Shown here: positions 9,679 through 20,537 of the stretch, piece by piece
How positions within the stretch are numbered: position 1 is the first letter of the stretch
Layout of the letters: each line of letters begins with the position of its first letter
DNA from: Phoronis australis
Lineage: Eukaryota > Phoronida > Phoronidae
Assembly: GCA_002633005.1 (NCBI GenBank)
Contig: NMRA01000389.1
Span: 404,445 to 429,280 of the forward strand
Direction: 5' to 3'
DNA length: 24,836 nt
Notes under the pieces: model-generated
Told to the model about the DNA's origin: nothing
Databases searched by the model: none
What the model saw: only the letters and a program-made list of their open reading frames with translations
Program-made: the position numbers and the translations under genes

Positions 9679-11232
9679 GGCAAATTGAAAAATTTGATTT
9701 TGTCGGTTGTTTGTAAAATACACGTTTTTGTCTATTTACAAGCCATACACATACCCCAACGATGTGCTGCAACCCATGGATAACCAAAACAGGAGAAGGA
9801 TTTTGAATGAAAATTATGAAGGTAAACTAACGTTGGTTGCGTTTCATACTGCATTAATATAAATAACTGCAGTTCGATACTTTGAAGGATCTCCAAGTCC
9901 AAACACCCATAACACGAGAAATGAAACTGTTTTTAAAAATGCCTTATCAGGCCCAAAGTTCACGATTCCGACAGACAAGAAAGTTAGTTTGTCCGAAATA
10001 AGGCCACGAAACCAGAAGCCGGTTATTCAAAGTCAACGACAGCGAAGCAGCAAAATTTTAGTGGCGGTAAAACAAAGTTTGAAAATGTAAATGAAAGCGA
10101 AAGCTCAGTGCACATTGCGAACTGTGTTTGAATCTTTTAAAGAGGCACTGGCTCTTCGAGTGTTTAATATCCCAAAATATTTTGATCCAAATCACCGTCC
10201 AGAACCTCATGTCATTAAAGTTTGAACTTATAGCTTTCGCAGTTATGGGCTTTGTACTTGCGTGTATTTGTGGACTTAAAAACCTTCGGAAAAATGAAAG
10301 CCGCGATTTCATACCTTCAGCAAACACACTTTATCACTTCTAGTTTTAAATTGAAGTCATGTAGGTTTTATCGCTTCTCAAGGCTTGGTTTCCTTTTAAC
10401 CTTATTTTAGATTTAATAGCGACTTGGTCATTCTTCGAACGGTGGACTTTGGCTGACTAGTATACCATTAACGCGCGGAATTTAACGTCGAAAGCAGTGA
10501 CAGTATACCCAAGATAGGCCCGGACAACTAACACGAATGACACCAGTAATGTTCATCTGAAACCATCCTTGTTTGATTTGAAAAAGCGAAGTATACCATT
10601 AACGCGCGGAATTTAACGTTCAAAATTTACTCGCCAGTCATTCAACATCTGTCTTTATTCATGAACAGTTTCACACCTGGTTTCAGGGCAAAAAACTGTA
10701 AATTTAAGAAAAAACAAAAGCACATCAATGTTAAAACAATGGTATCAATCACACAGTGGAATTTCATTCGATGAAAATAAATGTTTCAGAAGTCATCACA
10801 GAAAAACAGGTAATATGATCATTTCATTTTCGTTTTTTGAACGGTGTTGAAATCAGGGTATTTGACATTTTACCTAAATCTGAACTGCTATTCTGATACA
10901 AATCTTCAAAGTTAGAGAAATTTGAACGTTATTTCAAAGATAATACATGATCTGAACACCCATGACCTCACCACGACTGACAGAGAACCAAAGATCACAC
11001 TGAACCACCTACTCAAATGATACCGTAATTGGAAAGGTAAAAAAAGCTCTGAAGTTGCACCTTCCGTGAGGGCGCGCTATGAGATGCTGTCTTATACGGT
11101 ACACGAAGAACGATAGAGGTATAAAACTTTCGTTATTGATGACATTTTGTCTGGCTGATACTTGCAGTTACAGTCGTCTACCTGTGTCAACTTTGTGGTG
11201 TCCAAATCATTGTAACGGCGTTTAAGTGCTGT
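9679..11232 (+). repeat. 2.0-kb unit, copy following satellite block 2
   Basis: It resumes ahead of block C (TTGTAAAATACACGTTTTTGTC), then C with TATAAATA (9858), B (10450), F (10672) and A (10938). Near 11232 it jumps from TTTAAGTGCTG to CGAACATTGTTTGGATCC, skipping D and C. A 30-bp local duplication is inserted at 10590-10619. Confidence 0.7.
10590..10619 (+). repeat. 30-bp templated duplication
   Basis: The 30 bases at 10459-10488 (starting AGTATACCATTAACGCGCGG) recur exactly at 10590-10619, between GCGAAG and CAAAATTTACTCGCC. Other copies of the unit have GTGAAAAATCTACTCGCC there, so the piece is an insertion copied from about 130 bp upstream. Exact identity inside a strongly diverged array points to a recent event. 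Confidence 0.8.
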
Positions 11233-13985
11233 CGAACATTGTTTGGATCCTTTCGAGAGGAGGCACTGGCACTTCCAAAAAGTAGTTTCATACAGGAACG
11301 TGAAATGTCCGAACATTTTGCTAACTGTAATAAATGAAAGTTCGAAATTTTAGCTTTCAAACTAATGGACTTTCGACCTAGTTTGGACTTTTGGATTTAT
11401 GAACTTGCAAACCTTCGAACCAATGAATAGGTGATTTTCATACCTTCTGCTCACACTCTTTCTCACTTGTACTTTTCAATTCAGATCATAAGGTTTCATT
11501 GCTTCCAATGAGATGACTTTGTTTGAACATCATTGTATGCTTTTAAGGAATTGACCTAATTTCTTCAAGCCACTGGACATTGGCTGACTATTTTACCATT
11601 GTCATGCGGGATCTGACGTCGCGAGCAGTGAGAGTGTACTAAAGGTGTCGCTGGACAACTCACAGGAATGAGATCAGAGTCAAAAGGTAGGCTGCATCAT
11701 GAGATGCTGCCCTAAAAGATACATGAAGGACGATAGAGGTGTGTAACTGACGTTATTGACAACATTTTGGTCTGACTGAAACTTGTGACAACTTTGTGGT
11801 GTCTCGATCATTGTAACAGCTTTAAAGTGATAATAGTATTTTACTTGTACTCTGACTTGTACTCAAGTTTTAGTGTTTGGTTCGTGATGATGCACATGTA
11901 CTTTAAATGGATACACCTCTCCATGCACCAAATCTATCACCATTCGCTTTCACTTGTCGTTTGTTACTTGTCTTGCTGGTACATTCGTAATGACGATAAC
12001 GCTCTTTCTAATTTCGACTAACATTTGCACTAACATACTAACACATACCCTAACACACTAAAAACTGAATCCAAATGACGATCCTGTGTGCATGCTGAAT
12101 GCTGTTAACTGAGTTCCTCTGCAGATGCCATAACCAGGTGGAGCTGAGCAGTGGTTCCCTTGATCGATTACTCCCGTGGCATGGAGAAGGATTTTTCAAC
12201 CTACATTGATTATTCAATTATCAATTGGAAAACAACAATTGATTTCTCAATTGTTTATAAATTTTATTATTCCACGGTTTTGTTTATTTACTTGCTATAC
12301 TCACACAACAACGATACGTTGCGACCCCTGGATTACCAAGACGGAAGAAGGAGAATGGAAGAAGAATGATAAATGGAGACTAAAATTAAGAATGTAAAAT
12401 AATTTTGCTTGCGATTCATACTGAATTGTTATAAATAAGGTAGAGCTCTATACTATGAAGGTTCACAAGTCTAAAGGCAAATCCCCGAGGGTTCACAGAT
12501 CCGACAGAAAGAAAAGATAGTTAGTTCGAAACTAGTCCGATGGTCTATTATACCTGAAACCTGTGATTTAGCCATCGACAGGAAGCATCAAGATTGTAGT
12601 GGTGGTAAACAAATATTTGAAAATGTAAATCAATGCAACATCTCTGCACATTGCCGAATATTGTTTTGATCCTTCCGACAAGCTCTCAGGGTTCCATAAA
12701 GTAGTTTCAAATAGGCACGTGCATGTAAATACCCGAACCTTCTTCTCCAAACAACTTTTAGCTTTGGACCGGTGCGGACCTTCGAATTTATAGATATTTG
12801 GACGTTTAAGCTTTCAGAACAATGAATACCTTGAATTCATACCTTCTGCTTACACTCTTTCTCACTCGTAGATTTAAATTCAGATCATACGATTTCATTG
12901 CCTCCAAGGGGTTGACTTCGTTTGAATTTTATTGTAGGTTTTTAGAGACTTCGCCAAATTTCTTCGAACCACTGGACTGACTAATATACCACTAGCGTCG
13001 CGAACAGTGGGATGAAACCACAGGCCACTTACACGAATGACACCATAGCCAAAAAGTATGGTGCCATTAAGCTGTAAACATCCTGGAAGTTACATGCTTT
13101 GACCGTATGTGCATTTTAGGACCCAACAATTCACACCTGATTTCAGGGCACAACGAATTATTTCTCAAAAACCGTAAAATTTAGCTTAGGACAATAAGCA
13201 CATTAATGATAAACCAATGGTATCAATAACAAGATCGAATTTAATTTAATGAAGGTGTTTCAGAAGTCATCTCAGAACTCTGTTAAAGTTGTAAAATATG
13301 CTCTTATCATTTTCGTTTTCTGAACAGTGTTTAAATCATAGTATTTGAAAGTTTTACATCAATGTGAACTGTCCTTTCTGAGATACAAACGTTAGAGAAA
13401 TGTAGAAGTTCTTTTCTAAGGTCTTACAGGCTTCGAACAACAAAGACCATGGCCTTGCCACCACTGGCAGTGAACCAAAGATGTTGCTGAACCACGAACA
13501 CAAAATAACACCAGAGTGGAAAAGGTAAAAACGTCTTGCAGGCTGCTTCTTCCGTGAGGGTGCACGCCATGAGTCATGAAAGACAACAGTCGTGTATAGC
13601 TTTTGTTTTTTATAATATTTTAGTCTGGGTGGCACTTGCAGTTACAGTTCTCCACCTATGACAATTGTGTGGTGTCCGGGTCGCGTCATTATAAAATATT
13701 TTAAGTTTTGGCTGTATTTTACTTGTACTCTGGGTTGTACTAAGGTTTCAGTGTTTGGTTCGTGATGACGCACATGTACTTCAAATGGATACACCTCTCC
13801 ATCCACCAAATCTATTACCATTCACTTGCACTACACGTTTGTTAATTGTCTTTCTCGTGTATTCGCGTTGACGCTGATACTCTTTTTAATCCCGTCTAAC
13901 AATTACACTAACCTACTGACACAAGCCCAAACGTACCCAGAAAGACAGCATGAATAAATCCAAATAACGTAAAATGTCACAAAAT
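11233..13985 (+). repeat. 2.0-kb unit, two copies with an A/B switch at ~11690
   Basis: The segment runs from the GTTTGGATCC region through B (11580). At AGTCAAAAGGTA (about 11680-11690) it switches to the matching AGTCGGAAAGGTA site of block A, then continues through D (12028), C with TATAAATA (12430), B (12974), F (13136), A (13420) and D (13904). Near 13985 it jumps from TGTCACAAAA to the TTTTGTTAATGCATG region ahead of C. No coding frame is shared with other copies. Confidence 0.7.
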
Positions 13986-14157
13986 TTTGTTAATGCATGT
14001 TTTGTTGTCTATTGACTCGCCATACCTGCGCAACAGCGATACGCTGCAACCCATGGATAACCAAAACGGAAGAAAAAGCATGGATGAAGAAAATTCACAA
14101 CCGAATACTAAAGCTAAGAAGGAAATCGAATATTGCTTGCGAATCACAATGCATTGG

Positions 14158-14165
14158 TATAAATA
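14158..14165 (+). promoter_or_regulatory. Conserved TATA-box-like TATAAATA of the repeat unit
   Basis: TATAAATA occurs at the homologous place in six units (1543-1550, 7914-7921, 9858-9865, 12430-12437, 14158-14165, 23178-23185) and is altered in the others (about 4553, 5570, 16050). It is followed about 10 bp downstream by a conserved AGCTCGATACTCTGAAGG-like stretch. The sequence fits a Pol II TATA box; whether anything is transcribed from it is not shown. Confidence 0.3.
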
Positions 14166-16863
14166 GGATAGAGCTCGATACTCCGAATGTGTACAAGTTA
14201 GAAGGCAAATTATGCGACAAATGAAAACGTTTTCAAAAGGACCTTGAGTCCGAAGGTTCACAAATCCAACAAAAAAGTCTAGTTGAAACTATTGACGAGG
14301 TCTGACAACAGAGCAGCAAAATTTTACTGGCTGTATTCCAAAATTTGATAATGTAACTAAATGTAGCAGCACAGTAAGCATTGACAAAATTTGTTTGGAT
14401 CCCATCGAGGAGCACTGGCTCTTCGAATCACTGGTTTCAAACGGCACGTGTATAGAAACTAACTCCAAAATTTTTCACGAAATCACTTTTCGGAACCTCT
14501 TGTCCTGAAAGATCGAACATTTACTTTTGAGAATGATAAGCTTTCGGACTTCAGTGGATATTAAGATTTATGGATTCTTGGTCTAGCTAACATTGAAACC
14601 GAGGAATACCGTGATTTCATACATTCTGTCCAAACACCTTCTCACTTGCAGATTTCAGGTCGTATTGCTTTATCATTTTCAAGGGGTTCATTTTTAGCGA
14701 GTTGTCCCAGTGTCCAACAACCGGACTTTGGCTGACTAATATACCATTCACGTGTGATAACTGAAGTTGCCAGCAGTGACAATATATCAAATGTGTTGCA
14801 GGACCACTATGACGGAAGACATCAGAGTCAAACGGGGTGGTGCAGTTCATCTGTAAACGTCCTGGACGTGTGTACTCCTATGTGCAACTTGTTTGATTCG
14901 AAAAAATGAAGTGAAAATTCTATTCGCTACTCATTCAGGCACCGTCTTTATTCATGTACACTGTTTCATACCTGGTTCTAGGGCACAATCTCTCAAAAAC
15001 TGCAAAATTTAGCTAAAGAGAAAAGCACATTATTAATAAAACAACGGTGTCTATAACAATATCGAATTTCATTTGATAAAAATATTTCGGAAGTGGTATC
15101 AGAAACACTGTTAATTATCTAAAATATGATCATTACATTTTCGTTTTGTGGACGACGTTTAAATAATAGTATTTGAATGTTTCACATAAATCTGAAGAGC
15201 TATTTCTGAGAAATGTACTTAACACTTCTTTTAGGGTCATACAGGATCTGAACAAGCAGGATCCACCACTGGCAACAAACCAAACATGTCGCTGAGGCAC
15301 TAACACAAAAAGACACCAGAGTCAGAAAGGTAACAGAAGCCCGGAAGTTGCCTCTTGCGTCAGGCCACATGCCATGAGGTGCTGTCTTACCAGATGCATG
15401 AAGCACGATAGAGGTAACTGTCGTTTGGTCTTTACCTGTTACCACTGTTTGGTGTCCATTTCGTTGTAATAAACTTCAAGTGTTGCCTGCATTTTAGTTG
15501 TACCCTTGGTTCTACTCATGTATTAATGCTTGGGCCGTGATGACGCACATTTACTCTAATGAATAGATCTGCCCATTTGTCAATTGTATTTACAATTCGC
15601 TTGGACTAGACGTTTGTTATTTTTCTTGCTTGTGCTTTCGCGTTGACGCTAACACACTTTTCTAATCCCGCCCAAGAATTGCCCAAACATACCAGGAAAG
15701 ACGGCATGAATTAATCCAAAGGACGTTCAAGGTTACAAAATACGTGCTGAATGGTGTTATTTGAATTCCTCTGCAGATGCCACAACCAGATGGAGATGAA
15801 CAATGGTTCCCGTGACCGATTTCTGTCGGCGTAGAGACAAGAATTTTTCAATTGATCTCCGAGTGGCAAATTGAAAACTGTTGATTTGTCGATTGTTTGA
15901 AAAGTTCATTAATACAGGTCTTTGTCTATTTACGCGGTATAACCGTACCTCAACGATACGCTGCTAACCTCGGATAACCAAAACGGATGAGGAAGGATTT
16001 AAGACGAAAATTATGTAGGTGAACTAACGTTGTTTCCGTTTAATGCCACAATATATTTTGGATGCAGCTCGGCACTATGAAGGTTATCAAGTCCTGACAC
16101 CTAATGATACGGAAAATGAAATGTTTTTAAAAAGACCCTATTTGGCCAAGTATTCACAACTCCGACAGAAAAGAAAGCTAGTTAGATCAAAACTGGTTTC
16201 AAGATTTATGATACCAGAAACCTCAACAGCAGCGGAACAGCAAAACTTCAGTGGCGGTAACCACTTTGTTTGCCTCCTTTCCTGAGGCACAGGCTCTTCG
16301 AAGAACTAGTGTCAAACAGGCGTGCGCTTCCAAATTACCGATTATTTTGCTCGAAATCGCCGTTCGGAACCTCGTGTCATGAAAGTTTGAACTTTTAGCT
16401 TTCGAACTAATGGGGTTTAGGACTTGTGTTGATCTTCGAATTTGAAGACTTTAAAAAAAAACCGTGAATTTATACCTTAGGTCGTACCTTTCCTCATTTC
16501 TAGTTTTCAATTGAGGACATATAGGTTTTACTTCTTCGGACGTGTTGATTTCCTTTTAACCTCATAGTAGATTTTTAGCGACTTGGCTTTTCGTCGATCC
16601 ACTGGACTTTGGCTGACTAGTATACCATTAGCATGCAGGATATGACGCTGAGAACAGCGACATGGTACGAAATGTGCTGCAGTACCACTTACACTAATGA
16701 CACCAGAGACAAAAGGTATGGTTCTGCTAAGCTGTAAATCTCCTGGAAGTTACTTGTTTCGACTGCATCCGAGTTTGTTTACCATAGAAAAGTAAAGTGA
16801 AACATCTACTCGCCAGTCATTCAGGCATTTCTTTTTTCATTTACACTCTTTCTCACCTGGTTT

Positions 16864-16868
16864 CAGCT
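16864..16868 (+). repeat. Target-site duplication CAGCT (left)
   Basis: CAGCT directly precedes the 5' LTR and is repeated at 22133-22137 directly after the 3' LTR. Removing the element and one CAGCT restores CACCTGGTTTCAGCTCAC..., which lines up with the uninterrupted block F of sister units (CACCTGGTTTCAGGGCAC). Five bases is the usual duplication length for Ty3/gypsy integration. Confidence 0.9.
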
Positions 16869-16959
16869 TGTTAGGAACGACCCCTGGTGGAACTTGTAGA
16901 AATCGAATAAAGCACTTCCGGTATAGTCATTTCAACGTGTTTTCTGGTGATTAGTGTGT
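16869..16959 (+). repeat. 5' LTR (about 91 bp)
   Basis: It starts TGTTAG and matches the 3' LTR with about five substitutions over the first 80 or so bases. AATAAA at 16906-16911 is a likely polyadenylation signal. The last 10-12 bases do not match the 3' LTR end (CTAACA), so the right edge is uncertain. It could also end at TTAACA near 16970. For that reason a tRNA primer-binding site cannot be assigned safely. Confidence 0.78.
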
Positions 16960-17225
16960 GATGGTTAACAATTAAGAGAAAAACGGAGCCGAAGAGCAGA
17001 TTTCACAACCGGAAGTCGAGATTTCAGCTACGGCGCTACCGGAAATGAGCATTTTCTAGAGCAAACAAAATTTTGAGTGGCTGTGCGATTTTATAAAGTA
17101 TGCCCAGTAGTGTACTGTCCAGTGTTAGATAAATACGAAGCTAGAATAGTAAAGAAAAGACAATCGTAATATCCTGCTACTGTCAATGTTACTTCTGAGT
17201 GGAACATTGCATAATAACCCTCATC

Positions 17226-17527
17226 ATGGCAGAAGCCGTTGCAAACAGGGCAGCAAATTTGATTCCCCCACCTCAGCCCATGGAAGTAAAAGGCCACTTA
17301 GCCAGCAATTGGCAATTTTTCCGTGAGACATTGAAAAACTATGTCATTGCCACTGAACTGAATCTGAAAGGTGAAGCGATCATAGTAGCAACCTTGCTGA
17401 CTATAATGGGGAAGGACTGCTATCAGATCTACCAAAATCTATCTCTCAGCGATGAAGATCGACAGGACTCGAGCAAGATTTTGGATGCTCTCACCAGTTA
17501 TTTCGAGCCTCAGCGCAACACGGTATG
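17226..17527 (+). pseudogene. gag: Gag N-terminal part, left copy
   Basis: An ATG in the context ATCATGG starts an open frame of about 100 residues beginning MAEAVANRAANLIPP and ending YFEPQRNTV at the N. It is the N-terminal part of a Ty3/gypsy-type gag capsid, with a tryptophan/phenylalanine-rich patch (NWQFF) and VATLLTIMGKDC, and forms the structural shell of the particle in this family. In this copy the frame is clean up to the break. The upstream in-frame ATG at 17199 adds nine residues and is less likely, because the copy at 17818 supports the MAEAV start equally. It runs straight into an assembly seam, so its 3' continuation must be taken from the right copy. Confidence 0.75.
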
Positions 17528-17817
17528 NGTGTTTTCTGGTGATTAGTGTGTGATGGTTAACAATTAAGAGAAAAACGGAGCCGAAGAGCAGACTTCACAA
17601 CCGGAAGTCGAGATTTCAGCTACAGCGCTACCGGAAATGAGCATTTTCTAGAGCAAACAAAATTTTGTATGGCTGTGCGATTTTATAAAGTATGCCCAGT
17701 AGTGTACTGTCCAGTGTTAGATAAATACGAAGCTAGAATAGTAAAGAAAAGACAATCGTAATATCCTGTTATTGTCAATGTTACTTCTGAGTGGAACATT
17801 GCATAAAAACCCTCATC

Positions 17818-18120
17818 ATGGCAGAAGCCGTTGCAAACAGGGCAGCAAACCTGATTCCCCCACCTCAGCCCATGGAAGTAAAAGGCCACTTAGCCAGCAA
17901 TTGGCAATTTTTCCGTGAGACATTGAAAAACTAATGTCATTGCCACTGAACTGAATCTGAAAGGTGAAGCGATCATAGTAGCAACCTTGCTGACTATAAT
18001 GGGGAAGGACTGCTATCAGATCTACCAAAATCTATCTCTCAGCGATGAAGATCGACAGGACTCGAGCAAGATTTTGGATGCTCTCACCAGTTATTTCGAG
18101 CCTCAGCGCAACACGGTATG
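17818..18120 (+). pseudogene. gag: Gag N-terminal part, right copy, frameshifted
   Basis: The same gag start is repeated, but an extra A after GAAAAACT gives a TAA stop at 17932-17934 after 38 codons. Downstream of that base the gag frame is open again until about 18117, where GTATGAACGC places a TGA (18119-18121). The next part of gag continues in a third frame. So two independent frame changes separate this ATG from the long open frame downstream. The first is absent from the left copy and is either allelic or a sequencing error in a short A run. The second lies at the point where the left copy ends and cannot be cross-checked. Confidence 0.8.
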
Positions 18121-20537
18121 AACGCTATGTATTCAACAGCTGTGCACAGGAACCTACAGAAGGGATTGACATGTATGTCAACAGACTTCGGAAACTTAGT
18201 GCAACGTGTAAATACGGGACGCTTCTGAATGAGATGATAAGAGACCGAATTGTAATAGGGATGCGAGACTCCACTTTGCGTGCTAGGTTATTGAGTGAGA
18301 AAGATTTAACACTGGAGAAGTATATAGACACGTGTCGAGCGAGTGACATGTCGACACAGCAATTGCAAGCCATTGACGGGGAGGTGGAGACAGTCCATGC
18401 TGTGAATCCCAAAAGACGAAGCAAAACAAAAATCAAGGCAGCAGAATCTGAGCAAAAGGCAGAGGCAAGGTCGGAGCAGAACATTCATACAGACTGTGAT
18501 TACTGCCAGACAACTCACCCCAAGCGCAAATGTCCTGCCTGGGGCAAGCAGTGCAAGAAATGTGGTAAAAGCAACCATTTCGCCAGTGTGTGCAGGTCGA
18601 GGGCAACTGCAGTCCACCGGATAGATGATCCAGAACCCGAAGATAGTGACTCAGAGTCGTCAGTTTTCGCGGTTGATGATGGCCGAACCAAATATCTGGT
18701 AGAACCTCTGGTCAGATACAAGCGAAGCGATGCCTGGATACCGCAAGTGTTTCAGTTAGATAATTGGGCAGGCGTGAACTGCCTGCGATATGAAGATTGC
18801 TGCTGCATTGTGAACTCGAACGAGCCACTTCTAAAGAAGAGTAGCAAGAGGCTAACATCTTACAGCGGAGATCGAGTTGAAAATGTGGGGCAGGTGACGC
18901 TGACTTTGAAAATTAACGGCCGGGAGGAGTACGTTAAATTCCAGGTGGTAAAAAACGCTGCGTGTTCTCTGTTAAATGGCGTGACCTCAGAGAGGTTTGA
19001 TCTATTGAAAGTCAACAGAGAGGTCCTCATCAGTGCAGTCAGTACCGAACTGTCGGAGGACGAGGTAGTGACAAAGTTCAAAGACGTCTTCAGCGGGTTA
19101 GGGGACCTAGGCGAGTACCACATAGAGCTAGATCCGGCTGTAAAACCGACTCAGGATGCCCCCAGGACAGTGCCCGTGGCGTTGCGTAAGGAACTTAAAG
19201 AGAAATTAGCTGACATGGAAAGACAAGAGGTTATCACCCGAGTGAATCGGCTTACCGACTGGATAAACTCCATGGTGGCGGTGAAAAACCCAGGCAAACT
19301 AGGAATCTGTTTAGATCCGAAAGAACTGAATAAAGCAGTGAAAATACCTAAGTTCAAGCTCCCTACCTTGGAGGAAGTTAGTGCTAATCTGTCAAAAGCG
19401 AAAGTATTCAGTGTCATAGATGCTAAGGATGGATTTTTACAAATCAGATTAGATGATGAATGTTGCATGCTCACAACTTTCAACACCCCGTTTGGGAGGT
19501 ACAGATGGCTCGGTATTTCCTCGGCCCCTGAGGAATTTCAGAGAAGGGTGGTAGACGTGTTAGATGGGTTGGACGGTGTGCAAACCATAGACGATGACAT
19601 TCTTGTTTATGGCACAGGCGACAATGCAGAGGAGGCTATTAAAGAACACGATGAAAATTTGATTGCATTGCTAGAGAGATGTAGGCAGAGAAATTTCAAA
19701 ATGAACAAGGCGAAGTTGCGATTCAAACTTCCGTCAGTGACATATCATGGTCATATGATTAGCAACGAGGGACTGAAGCCAGACTCGTCGAAGGTAGAAG
19801 CGATTCTCAAGATGAGGCGTCCAGAGGACAAGAACGCTGTGAAGAGGCTAAACGGGATGGTGAACTATTTAGCGAAATTCTGTCCACACTTGTCCACCGT
19901 CAGTGAGCCTTTAAGAAAATTGACAGCAGAGGACGCTGACTTTGTGTGGTCTGACCAGCATGAACAGACATTTAACGTACTAAAACAGATGTTATCGGTG
20001 GCCCCAGTACTGCGATATTATAGTCTGTCAGAGGAAGTGACAGTGGAGGCCGATAGTAGTGAGTACGGACTCGGTGCGGTGCTACTCCAAGGAGGGCAAC
20101 CAGTTGCTTTTGCATCGAGAGCTTTGTCTAAAACCGAGCGCAACTACTCGCAGATGGAAAAAGAATGTCTGGCCATCACGTTTGCATGCAATAGGTTTGA
20201 ACAGTATCTTCATGGCAGAGATTATATCACTGTTCTCACAGACCACCAAAATCTGGAAACAATATTCAAGAAGACCATTCCACCTAAGCGCCTACCACGC
20301 ATGAGACTAAGATTACAGATGTATCACATTAATGTGAGATACCAGCGAGGCAAACAGATGTATGTCTCAGATGCGCTATCACGAGCAACAGCTACTGAGG
20401 CAGGAACAGCTAGAGACAGCTGTAATTACGAGATTTATAGAATTGAAGAAATTGAAAGGAGATTTGCCCAGGAGTTAGCAGCGATAGATTACTCGCAGTA
20501 CCATGGAACAACTAAAAGTGCACACACTTCGCGATGA
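18045..20537 (+). pseudogene. gag-pol: Gag C-terminus, protease, reverse transcriptase and RNase H (single 830-codon frame)
   Basis: True homology starts near 18120; the first 25 codons read gag DNA out of frame. Residue numbers follow the 830-codon frame. The gag C-terminus is followed by two zinc knuckles (CX2CX3HX4C from residue 151; CX2CX4HX4C at 170-183). A retroviral-type protease region (about 220-315) has LDNWAG where LDTGA is expected, so the catalytic DTG (D239) is broken. Reverse transcriptase (about 357-640) keeps the first aspartate (VIDAKDG, D459) and the DD pair (IDDDILVYG, D517-D518). It reads RYRWLGISSAP, lacking about four residues of the usual LPFG-type motif. RNase H (about 660-770) keeps D670, E705 and D733. 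The frame ends at TGA 20535-20537 by a frameshift into the integrase region. Gag and pol share one frame here, with no visible slippage site. Product: the replication polyprotein of the element, probably inactive. Confidence 0.9.

Larger units (their letters stand above)
13986..16868 (+). repeat. 2.0-kb units, about 1.4 copies up to the LTR element
   Basis: Order: pre-C stretch, C with TATAAATA (14158), B (14729), F (14966), A (15234), D (shortened, about 15675), decayed C (about 16050), B (16611), F (16852). The copy from 14955 to 16845 is about 1.89 kb, the most continuous in the window, with only small deletions. It sets the estimate of a 2.0-kb full unit. The LTR element splits its block F after TTTCAGCT. 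Confidence 0.75.
16937..18120 (+). repeat. Doubled 5' leader/gag segment around N (probable assembly overlap)
   Basis: Bases 16937-17527 and 17529-18120 are the same sequence from the LTR end through the first 100 codons of gag. They differ at about nine positions plus one inserted A. The single N at 17528 separates them: the left copy breaks off at GGTATG and the right copy starts at GTGTTTTCTGG, exactly like two overlapping contig ends. About 1.5% difference fits two haplotypes. A real tandem duplication is possible but less likely. Confidence 0.8.

Noticed and set aside
16960-16985. Primer-binding site after the 5' LTR
   Set aside because: The LTR end is unclear on this side, and without a tRNA comparison no specific primer match can be supported.
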